A stretch of 15,618 nt of DNA. Origin: Oscillospiraceae bacterium. GTDB taxonomy: Bacteria; Bacillota; Clostridia; Oscillospirales; UBA644. Within the stretch, counting starts at the first letter, position 1, and the number at the start of each line of letters is the position of its first letter. Below are positions 1 through 6,206 of the stretch, in pieces. Location of the stretch: NCBI GenBank assembly GCA_015067385.1, contig SVMP01000036.1, forward strand, positions 1 through 15,618, in the 5' to 3' direction. The translations under genes and the position numbers were made by a program. Under the pieces are notes generated by a model. The model saw nothing but the letters and a program-made list of their open reading frames with translations. It had not been told where the DNA came from and made no database searches.

Positions 1-287
1 TGGTGGGCAAAGCCAGTGACCAGGGCGAGCTGGAGCCTTTGGAAAAAAGCCGCGGTGAACAAAACGCCATCGCTGCACTTTTGCATTACATGAAAGAGGC
101 CGGCATGCGCGGCGGCAAGGTACGCATTGGCCATTGCTGCAACGAAAATGCTGCCGTAACCCTAAAAAACCGCATTTTAAAAGAGTTTTCCCAGGCAAAT
201 GTGGAGCTTTACCCCACAGGGGGACTTTGCAGCTTTTACGCCGAAAAAGGCGGCCTGCTGGTTGGCTTTGAAACCCAACCTGTTTAA
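1..287 (+). CDS. DegV family protein, C-terminal fragment (5' end outside window)
   Basis: The reading frame is open from the left edge and stops at TAA 285-287, so only about the last 94 residues are present. The visible part runs from a basic stretch (LEPLEKSRGEQNA), through an IGHCCNENAA segment, to a TGGLCSFYAEKGGLLVGFE ending. This matches the C-terminal lobe of DegV-type fatty-acid-binding proteins, which present acyl chains to fatty acid kinase in Firmicutes. The acyl-contacting N-terminal lobe cannot be seen. The GTG at position 3 is an internal codon, not a start. By hand count the fragment is about 52% GC (150/287) and it favours GGC, GCC and CTG codons, which is richer than most genes to its right. 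The family call is from remembered motifs. Confidence 0.75.
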   Translation, partial: VGKASDQGELEPLEKSRGEQNAIAALLHYMKEAGMRGGKVRIGHCCNENAAVTLKNRILKEFSQANVELYPTGGLCSFYAEKGGLLVGFETQPV

Positions 288-296
288 TTGAACATT

Positions 297-330
297 AAAA
301 ACGGCACGGAAAGATCCGTGCCGTTTTTTT
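297..330. terminator. Bidirectional intrinsic terminator between DegV and the NifX-like gene
   Basis: A perfect 10-bp stem, ACGGCACGGA at 301-310 and TCCGTGCCGT at 315-324, closes a 4-nt loop. It is followed by a T run on + and preceded by AAAA, so it can end transcription from both sides. It lies between the convergent ends of the DegV gene (stop at 287) and the NifX-like gene (last base at 339). Confidence 0.9.
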
Positions 331-338
331 ATTCATTT

Positions 339-731
339 TTACTTGCCGCAGTTATGGCTGTGGCAGGTATGTCCTTCTTCGTGGTAATGTCCTTCACCGT
401 GATGATCACATTTCGCATTCGGATCAAATTCAAGCTCACCCTTGATAAAGCATTCCACTGCTTTGTCAGCTTCGCCCTTAACGCCGCCGAAAAGCTTGAT
501 GTTAGCTTCTTTAAGTGCCATCTGTGCTCCACCGCCGATGCCTCCGCAGATAAGAACCTCTACACCGAGAGCTGCAAGCAGTCCCGCAAGAGCGCCGTGA
601 CCGCTGCCGTTTGTATCGATTACACCTGATGTGACGATCTTTCCGTCTTCTACATCATAGATCTTAAACTGTTCTGTGTGGCCGAAATGCTGAAAAATCT
701 GACCGGCATTATATGTTACTGCAATTTTCAT
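339..731 (-). CDS. NifX/NifB-type dinitrogenase iron-molybdenum cofactor-binding protein with His/Cys-rich tail
   Basis: A 130-residue protein beginning MKIAVTYNAGQIFQHFGHTE, with a GVEVLICGGIGGGAQMAL segment near residues 56-73. This is the pattern of the NifX/NafY/NifB C-terminal fold (Nitro_FeMo-Co family), which binds Fe-S or Fe-Mo-S clusters. Stand-alone members occur in many anaerobes without nitrogenase, including orange-protein systems. After the fold, residues 108-128 form a metal-binding-like tail with three Cys (108, 123, 128) and seven His (110, 111, 115, 117, 121, 124, 126). It is the last gene of a leftward operon, starting 14 bp after the siroheme protein, with GGAG upstream of the ATG. 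No nifHDK genes are visible, so a role in nitrogen fixation is not supported. Binding or delivery of a metal cluster is an inference. Confidence 0.85.
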   Translation of the reverse strand: MKIAVTYNAGQIFQHFGHTEQFKIYDVEDGKIVTSGVIDTNGSGHGALAGLLAALGVEVLICGGIGGGAQMALKEANIKLFGGVKGEADKAVECFIKGELEFDPNAKCDHHGEGHYHEEGHTCHSHNCGK

Positions 732-745
732 TATATATTATCTCC

Positions 746-1669
746 TTATTTGATTTCTGATTTTAAAATATCATCGCGTCTTTTGATAAGATCATCTGAG
801 CGAATTGCATTTTCAAAGTTTTCGATGCCTATGCGATCGATCGCAGCACCGAGTCTTTCTTTCGCAAAACCGTTTTCTTTATACCAAAGCATAACTTTTT
901 CGATTATTTCGGGGATTTGTTCAACAGAATATACATTGCTCAACAATGTACCCATTCTCTGCTTTTTACCCCATGTTCCGCCTACATATACTCTGCACGC
1001 AGAAATTGCTTCTTTGGGTACTGCGCCAAAAGGACATTTGCCTACGCAAACACCGCATTTTGTACATTTGCTTGCATCAACAAAGGCTTTGCCGTCAACC
1101 ATTGAAACTGCTTTTGACGGACAGTTTTCCGCTACGTTACATGTTTTACAGCCTTTGCATTTTTCTTTGTCAAACTCAAAAACTTTGCAGCCCTCTACAC
1201 CTACATCGTTCAGGCTGGGTTTCATACAGCTGTTTGGACATCCGCCTACACCGATCTTGAATTTATGAGGTAATTTTACATCTTTCATGCCAATGTAAAA
1301 CTTTTCGTGAATCGTTTTTGCGAGTTCCTGCGTATCTATGTTTCCGTAAACACAGGTCGTACCCTTGCAGGCGGTTATCGGACGAATTTTTGCACCCGTT
1401 CCGCCGAAATAAAGGCTATGTTCAGCCATAAATTTTTCTGCTTCGGGAATTTTTTCAAAGGGTATCCCTTGGATTTCGGCAGAAAGTCGGCTTGTAAAAA
1501 TAACTTTGCCGTTGCCGAATCTCTCTGCACATTCTGCAACCGCAGCGAGATCTTTTGCACTGAAAAGACCGCCTATGGAAACAAGTCTTCCTGAAAAATT
1601 ATCAGTACCTCTGTTTCGTAAAAAACCTCGTCCTTTAACGAGGGTCACTTCTTCTTTTGAAATGCTCAT
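746..1669 (-). CDS. Siroheme/4Fe-4S nitrite-sulfite reductase-like protein with two ferredoxin motifs
   Basis: A 307-residue protein resembling the C subunit of anaerobic sulfite reductase and related stand-alone clostridial proteins. Residues 15-85 resemble the ferredoxin-like half domain of nitrite/sulfite reductases. The siroheme-4Fe-4S ligands are C101 and C106 (CKGTTC), then C144 and C148 in GVGGCPNSCMKP. Two inserted ferredoxin motifs follow: C171, C174, C177 and C183-P, then C202, C205, C208 and C212-P. The C-terminal part (VYVGGTWGKK at about 228-237) returns to the reductase fold. The first siroheme pair has four residues between the Cys where classical enzymes have five, and the first ferredoxin motif has an enlarged last gap. 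The ATG has GGAG about 9 nt upstream. A cytoplasmic low-potential reductase is likely, but its substrate cannot be read from sequence. Confidence 0.85.
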   Translation of the reverse strand: MSISKEEVTLVKGRGFLRNRGTDNFSGRLVSIGGLFSAKDLAAVAECAERFGNGKVIFTSRLSAEIQGIPFEKIPEAEKFMAEHSLYFGGTGAKIRPITACKGTTCVYGNIDTQELAKTIHEKFYIGMKDVKLPHKFKIGVGGCPNSCMKPSLNDVGVEGCKVFEFDKEKCKGCKTCNVAENCPSKAVSMVDGKAFVDASKCTKCGVCVGKCPFGAVPKEAISACRVYVGGTWGKKQRMGTLLSNVYSVEQIPEIIEKVMLWYKENGFAKERLGAAIDRIGIENFENAIRSDDLIKRRDDILKSEIK

Positions 1670-1687
1670 TTTTTTAACTCCATTTAT

Positions 1688-2023
1688 TTAAAATGATTTT
1701 TTACATTTTCTTTTGCAACAGCACTTGCTGTCTTCTCCGTCGCAAAGAACATAATCGCCGCCTTCGATGCGGATGTTTTTGCCTAAAACAAGTGCGGTCG
1801 CAATTTTTTGACGAGCATCATTGTAAATTTGTTGCGCTGTCGTCCTTGCTATCTGCATATACTCCGCACAGTCTTCTCTTGACAGACCTTCTTTGTCTAT
1901 AAGTCTGATCGTTTCAAATTCATCGACTGTTATGATTATAGTTTCTTCGCTGCCGCAAACCGGAACAAATTCGTTTGTTTTCGGCAGTTTACATACACGT
2001 CTGCATTTTCTCGGTCTTGGCAT
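1688..2023 (-). CDS. DUF134 (UPF0251) family DNA-binding protein with Cys-rich tail
   Basis: A 111-residue protein starting MPRPRKCRRV, the hallmark N-terminus of DUF134. A helix-turn-helix resembling sigma-factor region 4 spans about 47-78 (LSREDCAEYMQIARTTAQQ). The C-terminus carries C94, C101-103 and C107, which could bind a metal or Fe-S cluster and so sense redox state or metal. The start at 2023 is chosen because GGAG sits 7 bp upstream and the family begins there. An in-frame ATG at 2092 would place the start inside the -35 element. It is first in the operon with the siroheme and NifX-like genes, 18 bp upstream of the former. It is a good candidate to bind the paired palindromes in its own promoter, but that is inference. 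Confidence 0.88.
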   Translation of the reverse strand: MPRPRKCRRVCKLPKTNEFVPVCGSEETIIITVDEFETIRLIDKEGLSREDCAEYMQIARTTAQQIYNDARQKIATALVLGKNIRIEGGDYVLCDGEDSKCCCKRKCKKSF

Positions 2024-2047
2024 AATTATCTCCAATCGGGGATTTCT

Positions 2048-2090
2048 GTCATATGACGATAATATTATATCATAGTTTCGGTCATATGTC
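2048..2090. promoter_or_regulatory. Paired palindromic operator candidate on the DUF134 promoter
   Basis: GTCATATGAC (2048-2057) is a perfect 10-bp palindrome. GTCATATGTC (2081-2090) differs at one base. Their centres are 33 bp apart, about three helical turns, so both would face the same side of the DNA. One overlaps the -35 and the other the predicted transcription start. This is the geometry of a repressor binding two sites; the cognate protein is not shown by the sequence. Confidence 0.6.
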
Positions 2091-2092
2091 AA
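2064..2092 (-). promoter_or_regulatory. Promoter of the DUF134/siroheme/NifX-like operon
   Basis: Read on -, TTGACA (2087-2092) is followed by a 17-bp spacer and TATAAT (2064-2069), with an extended -10 TGA just before it. All twelve hexamer bases match consensus. The expected start site is near 2056-2058, giving a leader of about 35 nt before the ATG at 2023. Confidence 0.85.
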
Positions 2093-2113
2093 TAATTAAA
2101 TTTTAAAAAGTAC

Positions 2114-2142
2114 TTGACAAATAATACTATGTGTAGTATAGT
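2114..2142 (+). promoter_or_regulatory. Promoter of the padR-DUF1700-DUF4097 operon
   Basis: TTGACA (2114-2119), a 17-bp spacer and TATAGT (2137-2142), one mismatch from TATAAT. The predicted start site is near 2149, only about 15 nt before the padR ATG at 2164, so the leader is very short. Confidence 0.8.
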
Positions 2143-2147
2143 ATTAT
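2121..2147. promoter_or_regulatory. PadR-type operator overlapping the spacer and -10
   Basis: A perfect inverted repeat, ATAATACTAT (2121-2130) and ATAGTATTAT (2138-2147), separated by 7 bp. A second nested repeat, ATACTA (2124-2129) and TAGTAT (2134-2139), overlaps it. PadR regulators commonly bind AT-rich inverted repeats of this size in their own promoters. Occupancy would block the -10, so negative autoregulation is the likely outcome. Confidence 0.7.
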
Positions 2148-2163
2148 GCGAAGGAGGGTATTT

Positions 2164-2490
2164 ATGGATATACAAATAAAACGCGGAATACTTGAAGTTT
2201 GCGTTCTTGCGGCAATTAAAGAAAATGATTCTTATGGATATAAAATAATCAAGGATATAAAGCCTTATGTTGATATTTCCGAATCAACGTTATACCCGAT
2301 ACTTCGAAGGCTTGAATCTACGAATATGCTTTCTGTTCGAAACGTAGAACACAACGGCAGGCTTCGAAAATATTATCATATAACAGATTTGGGGCTGGAA
2401 AGAATAACGGAGTTCAAAAAAGAATGGGAAGAACTTCAGTCGATTTACAATTTTATAAATAAAGCAGGTGATTCAAATGACAAAGAGTGA
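2164..2490 (+). CDS. PadR family transcriptional regulator
   Basis: A 108-residue winged-helix protein: MDIQIKRGILEVCVLAAIKE, then SYGYKIIKDI, the recognition region SESTLYPILRRLES (about residues 37-50), and a basic wing HNGRLRKYYHIT. It ends in a helix that should mediate dimerisation, as in short PadR-s2 members. The start at 2164 is chosen because AAGGAGGG (2151-2158) precedes it at normal spacing. The in-frame ATG at 2146 lies inside the operator with no ribosome binding site. The 3' end overlaps the DUF1700 gene by 14 nt. PadR genes next to DUF1700 and DUF4097 genes are a recurring Firmicute arrangement in which the repressor is thought to control the envelope proteins. The inducing signal is unknown. 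Confidence 0.93.
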   Translation: MDIQIKRGILEVCVLAAIKENDSYGYKIIKDIKPYVDISESTLYPILRRLESTNMLSVRNVEHNGRLRKYYHITDLGLERITEFKKEWEELQSIYNFINKAGDSNDKE

Positions 2491-3094
2491 GTTCCTTATC
2501 ATACTTCGAAAAAAATTAATTTCTATACCTGAACAGGATAGGCGTAAAACAATACAGTATTATTCGGAAATGATAGACGACCGAATTGAAGAAGGGTTTT
2601 CCGAAGAAGACGCTGTCGAACAAATAGGCTTGGTTTATGAATTAGCTTCTCAGATAATGTCTGATTACAAAGAGCAATCATCCGACGGTCGATCTGATCC
2701 AAATTCCACGCAACAAAAAAAATCCGTTAATCCTGTTGTTGTAATATTATTGATTTTGGGCTTTCCGTTATGGTTTTCTCTTCTTTTGACAGCTTTTGCG
2801 GTCTTGGTCTCACTTTTTATAACTCTGTGGTCTGTTATAATAGCTTTTTGGTCAGTCTTTGTTTCATTTATAGCTTGTGCATTCAGCGGCGTTATTGTCG
2901 GTGTTGTTTTTAATATACTCGGAAATGTTTTTCCCGGTACTGCTATGATCGGTGCCGCATTGATCTTGGCGGGATTATCCGTTTTTTCTTTTTACGGATG
3001 CAAAGCACTTACAAAGGGTGCCGCTTTTCTTACAAAACAAATCGCTGTTCTTATAAAAAAAGTATTCTTAAAAAGGAGGCCTTCTGATGCGTAG
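2477..3094 (+). CDS. DUF1700 (HAAS-type) membrane protein
   Basis: A 205-residue protein. Residues 1-65 form the typical N-terminal helical domain (MTKSEFLIILRKKLISIPEQ, then YYSEMIDDRIEEGFSEEDAVEQIG). A polar linker with Ser, Asp and Gln follows at about 65-83. Several hydrophobic segments at about 86-185 should be membrane helices, and the end is basic and cytoplasmic. Start 2477 is preferred over a GTG at 2468 because the family begins at MTKSEFL and a purine-rich GCAGGTG lies upstream. It overlaps padR upstream and DUF4097 downstream (ATGCGTAG, 8 nt), so the three are translationally coupled. The soluble domain is thought to sense or relay envelope state to the PadR regulator; the mechanism is not evident here. 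Confidence 0.88.
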   Translation: MTKSEFLIILRKKLISIPEQDRRKTIQYYSEMIDDRIEEGFSEEDAVEQIGLVYELASQIMSDYKEQSSDGRSDPNSTQQKKSVNPVVVILLILGFPLWFSLLLTAFAVLVSLFITLWSVIIAFWSVFVSFIACAFSGVIVGVVFNILGNVFPGTAMIGAALILAGLSVFSFYGCKALTKGAAFLTKQIAVLIKKVFLKRRPSDA

Positions 3095-4052
3095 GATGAC
3101 AGTAATCTGGCTTATTGTTGCCGCCTGTCTTGTAATTATCGGATCAATCGTTTTAGGGGTTGTAATGATGTTTTTAAAATGGGATTTTACAAAATTAAGC
3201 ACGGTTGAATATGAAACAAATACTTATGAAATTACCGAAGATTTTAATGATATTTTTATTGATACAAATACAGCCGAGATAGAATTCATATTGTCTGAAA
3301 ACGAGAATTGTAAAGTTGTTTGCTACGAAGAAACAAAGGCGAAACATTCAGTTTCCGTCGAAAACAATGTTTTATCGATCAATGTTGTTCAAACAAAAAA
3401 ATGGTATGATTATATCGGAATCTTTAACGGGACACCCAAAATAACCTTATATCTTTCTAAAAAAGCCTACAACATCCTTTCAATTAAAGATGATACCGGT
3501 TCGATATCCGTTCCGAAAGATTTTAAATTTGAATCTATTGAGATTTCAACAAGTACGGGATACGTACAAAATTATGCATCTTCTTCCGGGAAAATTAAAA
3601 TTAAAACATCTACCGGTTCAATTAACATCCGCGATATAACCGCTGTTTCGTTGGATCTCTTGGTTTCAACAGGTAAGATCTCGGTTGCTTCTGTTTCTTG
3701 TGCGGAAGATATTTCTATGAAAGTCGGTACGGGAAGAACTGAATTGTCGGATGTTAAATGCAAAAATCTTACTTCAAAAGGTGATACCGGTAAGATATTC
3801 CTTGATGATGTTATTGCCTCAGATAAGATCTATGTTGAGAGAAGCACCGGAGACGTTTCTTTTAACAGATGCGATGCCGCGGAGATATTTGTTGAAACGG
3901 ATACCGGCGATATTAACGGTTCATTTCTTTCAAATAAGGTTTTTATAACTGAAACGGATACAGGCAGCATAAATGTCCCTGCAACAACCGACGGGGGTAA
4001 ATGTGAAATATCAACAGATACCGGTGATATTAAAATAACAATTGAAGAATAA
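3087..4052 (+). CDS. DUF4097 (toastrack-like) membrane-anchored beta-repeat protein
   Basis: A 321-residue protein. Residues 5-30 form one hydrophobic membrane helix after a short basic N-terminus, so most of the chain should be outside the membrane. Residues 40-130 are a beta-rich entry region. From 137 to 313 a Thr-Gly turn repeats at residues 137, 157, 176, 195, 215, 234, 254, 273, 292 and 312, in contexts such as DTGSI, STGKI and DTGDI. The 19-20 residue period indicates a regular stacked-beta fold of ten rungs. AAGGAGG at 3073-3079 gives a strong start at 3087. The gene closes the PadR operon. DUF4097 proteins were once called putative adhesins; a structural or sensory envelope role fits better with the PadR/DUF1700 context. 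The ligand is unknown. Confidence 0.9.
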   Translation: MRRMTVIWLIVAACLVIIGSIVLGVVMMFLKWDFTKLSTVEYETNTYEITEDFNDIFIDTNTAEIEFILSENENCKVVCYEETKAKHSVSVENNVLSINVVQTKKWYDYIGIFNGTPKITLYLSKKAYNILSIKDDTGSISVPKDFKFESIEISTSTGYVQNYASSSGKIKIKTSTGSINIRDITAVSLDLLVSTGKISVASVSCAEDISMKVGTGRTELSDVKCKNLTSKGDTGKIFLDDVIASDKIYVERSTGDVSFNRCDAAEIFVETDTGDINGSFLSNKVFITETDTGSINVPATTDGGKCEISTDTGDIKITIEE

Positions 4053-4056
4053 AAAT

Positions 4057-4090
4057 AAACGGTATAGCTTAATTTTTGCTATACCGTTTT
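4057..4090. terminator. Bidirectional terminator between convergent operons
   Basis: A perfect 12-bp stem, AAACGGTATAGC (4057-4068) with GCTATACCGTTT (4078-4089), around a 9-nt loop. T-rich flanks occur on both strands. It serves the DUF4097 gene on + and the last permease gene on -. Confidence 0.88.
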
Positions 4091-4101
4091 GCTTTTCAGT
4101 T

Positions 4102-5094
4102 TTAACGTTCTTCTCTGAAATAAGGAAGACCAAGCGCTGCAGGGGGTTGAGATTCTTTCTTTTTTCGTATACTTACCGCAATGAGCACCGCTATTGTAAC
4201 AAGATAGGGGAGCATCTGATAAAGACTTGTGGTTCTTTCTGCGTTTGTGATACCGAAAAGTGTCGGCATAAAGTTATAGAACCAATAAAGCAGACCGAAA
4301 AGATATGCGCCCCAAATAACGTTAAGAGGTTTCCATGTTGTAAATATAACAAGCGCTACTGCAAGCCAACCGAGTGCTTCGATCTGACCGGTCGTTGCCC
4401 AAATTCCGTTATTATAATCGAGAACGTAATAAAGTCCGCCTATACCGGAAATTCCTGCGCCTATTGTTGTTGCAAGATATTTGTATTTCGTTACATTGAT
4501 TCCCGCCGCATCCGCTGTCGCAGGGTTTTCACCTACAGCTCTGAGATTTAGTCCTGCTCGAGTTTTGTTGAGGAATATATGTAAGATGATCGCAAGGATA
4601 ATTGCCCCGTAAACAAGAAAACCGTAAGAAAAGAGAACATTGCCTATTATAGGAATATTACTGAGAAACGGTATCTTTGCTTGAAAGGCACTGTTTGAAA
4701 CAGGTGCTGCGGTGTAAACTTCACCTTCAAGCATATATGCACCAAAAAAGTTGGCGACACCCATACCGAATGTAGTAAGAGCAAGACCTGTTACGTTCTG
4801 ATTTGCGCGCAAGGTCGTGGTGAGAAAACAGTATATGAGTCCTCCTATAGCCGCTGCCGCAAATGCAGCAATAAGAGCAAGGAGAATGCATATCAAACGT
4901 GATGGGTTTTCAACTGAAGTTTCGTAACCGTAAGCCGACGCAAATCCTGCAAATGCACCGAGGTACATTATGCCGGGAACACCAAGGTTAAGATTTCCTG
5001 CTTTTTCGGAGATTATTTCTCCCATTGAACCGAACATGATTATCGTTCCGAACTGAACGGCTCTGAATATCCAAGCAATAATTGTCTCAGTCAT
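4102..5094 (-). CDS. ABC transporter permease, second subunit (NupQ/YufQ-like)
   Basis: A 330-residue, highly hydrophobic protein of the BPD_transp_2 (branched-chain/ribose-type) permease family, with around eight to ten membrane segments. The conserved SEKAGNLNLGVPGIM segment at residues 29-43 corresponds to the ERxGxxNxGxEGxM motif of this family and probably contacts the ATPase. It pairs with the permease encoded upstream to form the heterodimeric channel of a BMP-type nucleoside importer. Its ATG overlaps the end of the upstream gene by 8 nt (ATGACTGA), and AAGGAGGT at 5103-5110 lies inside that gene, so translation is coupled. It is the last gene of the xpt-BMP operon. Substrate identity follows from the operon, not from this subunit. 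Confidence 0.9.
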   Translation of the reverse strand: MTETIIAWIFRAVQFGTIIMFGSMGEIISEKAGNLNLGVPGIMYLGAFAGFASAYGYETSVENPSRLICILLALIAAFAAAAIGGLIYCFLTTTLRANQNVTGLALTTFGMGVANFFGAYMLEGEVYTAAPVSNSAFQAKIPFLSNIPIIGNVLFSYGFLVYGAIILAIILHIFLNKTRAGLNLRAVGENPATADAAGINVTKYKYLATTIGAGISGIGGLYYVLDYNNGIWATTGQIEALGWLAVALVIFTTWKPLNVIWGAYLFGLLYWFYNFMPTLFGITNAERTTSLYQMLPYLVTIAVLIAVSIRKKKESQPPAALGLPYFREER

Positions 5095-6205
5095 TTACAC
5101 GTACCTCCTTTTGTGCATTGGGAGAATGTTTAAAGATCAGTTTGTATCTGATAAAGAATTCACTGCCCAAAATACAGAAAAGAATAATGCCGGAAATAAT
5201 ATCTGCGATATAATCGTTCAAATGGTATATTGACGCAATTTGAATGGCACCTTTTTCAAGAAAAATAAGAAGAAAGGCGATAAGAAGCATATAAAATGTG
5301 TTAAATTTGGAAAGCCATGCAACGATAATTGCCGTAAAGCCGTTTCCGCCTGCAGTGTTAGTTGCGATCGTGTGTTTGTTACCTGCAACAAGTATGAATC
5401 CGCAAAGACCGCATATTGCACCGGAAATAAGCATTGTTCTGATCGTAACTTTTTTTACATCGATACCTGCGTATCTTGCCGTATTTTCGGATTCACCGAC
5501 AACGGATATCTCATAACCGTGTTTTGTATATTTGAGATAGATATACATCAAAACAGTAAGTATTGCTACAATGATTATATTAAGTGTAAAATCGTATCCG
5601 CCTATTCTCGGGAACCAACCTGCTTTTGTTGCCATATTTATCGTTCCGAGTGAGGATGCCTGTCCTCTGAGGATATTTGTTGAATATGCAACGAGCTGAA
5701 TTGCAACGTAATTCATCATCAAAGTGAAAAGCGTCTCATTTGTGTTCCAGTTTGCCTTAAAAAAAGCAGGAATAAAGCCCCATATTGCACCGGCTGCAAT
5801 ACTTGTTAAAAACATTACGATAAAGAGAACGGGGGTAGGAAGGTTGCCGCCCAAATAGATCATGCAGAGAGCTGTAGCAAGACCACCCATTAAAACCTGA
5901 CCCTCTGCGCCGATATTCCAAAATCGCATTTTGAATGCAGGTGCTAACGCAAGACCTATACATAAAAGCGCAACCATATCTCTCATTGCCCATGCGAATC
6001 GGAGAGATGTTTCAAATGTTCCTCTGAATATCTGAATGTAAACATCGATTGGATTGAGTCCTGTAACAAACAGAATAAATACAGCGTCGATAATAAGAGC
6101 CAAAACTACCGAAGCTATTCTTATGCATACCTTCTTTGCGAAGCTTATATTGTCTCTGTTTGCGATTCGTATAAAAGGTTCGTGCATTTTTTGTTCGTTT
6201 GCCAT
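5087..6205 (-). CDS. ABC transporter permease, first subunit (NupP/YufP-like)
   Basis: A 372-residue integral membrane protein of the BPD_transp_2 family. A basic cytoplasmic N-terminus of about 28 residues precedes the first membrane helix. The motif WNIGAEGQVLMGGLA (residues 96-110) is the family's conserved coupling segment, and later segments such as GFTAIIVAWL are also typical of NupP/YufP proteins. The start at 6205 lies 1 bp from the ATPase stop codon, with AAAGGA about 12 nt upstream. The gene sits between ATPase and second permease, the usual order for BMP-type importers. With its partner it should carry purine nucleosides or related compounds across the cytoplasmic membrane. Confidence 0.9.
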   Translation of the reverse strand: MANEQKMHEPFIRIANRDNISFAKKVCIRIASVVLALIIDAVFILFVTGLNPIDVYIQIFRGTFETSLRFAWAMRDMVALLCIGLALAPAFKMRFWNIGAEGQVLMGGLATALCMIYLGGNLPTPVLFIVMFLTSIAAGAIWGFIPAFFKANWNTNETLFTLMMNYVAIQLVAYSTNILRGQASSLGTINMATKAGWFPRIGGYDFTLNIIIVAILTVLMYIYLKYTKHGYEISVVGESENTARYAGIDVKKVTIRTMLISGAICGLCGFILVAGNKHTIATNTAGGNGFTAIIVAWLSKFNTFYMLLIAFLLIFLEKGAIQIASIYHLNDYIADIISGIILFCILGSEFFIRYKLIFKHSPNAQKEVRVND

Positions 6206-6206
6206 C

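Noticed and set aside
339..731. Nitrogen fixation gene cluster
   Set aside because: Only a NifX-like fold is present. Such proteins are frequent in non-fixing anaerobes, and no nifHDK, nifE/N or full nifB is seen.
2024..2092. Upstream ATG at 2092 extending the DUF134 protein by 23 residues
   Set aside because: It begins inside the -35 box, lacks a ribosome binding site, and the extra residues are absent from the MPRPR-starting family.
2146..2163. ATG at 2146 as the padR start
   Set aside because: It overlaps the operator and the predicted transcription start, while AAGGAGGG precedes the ATG at 2164 at proper spacing.
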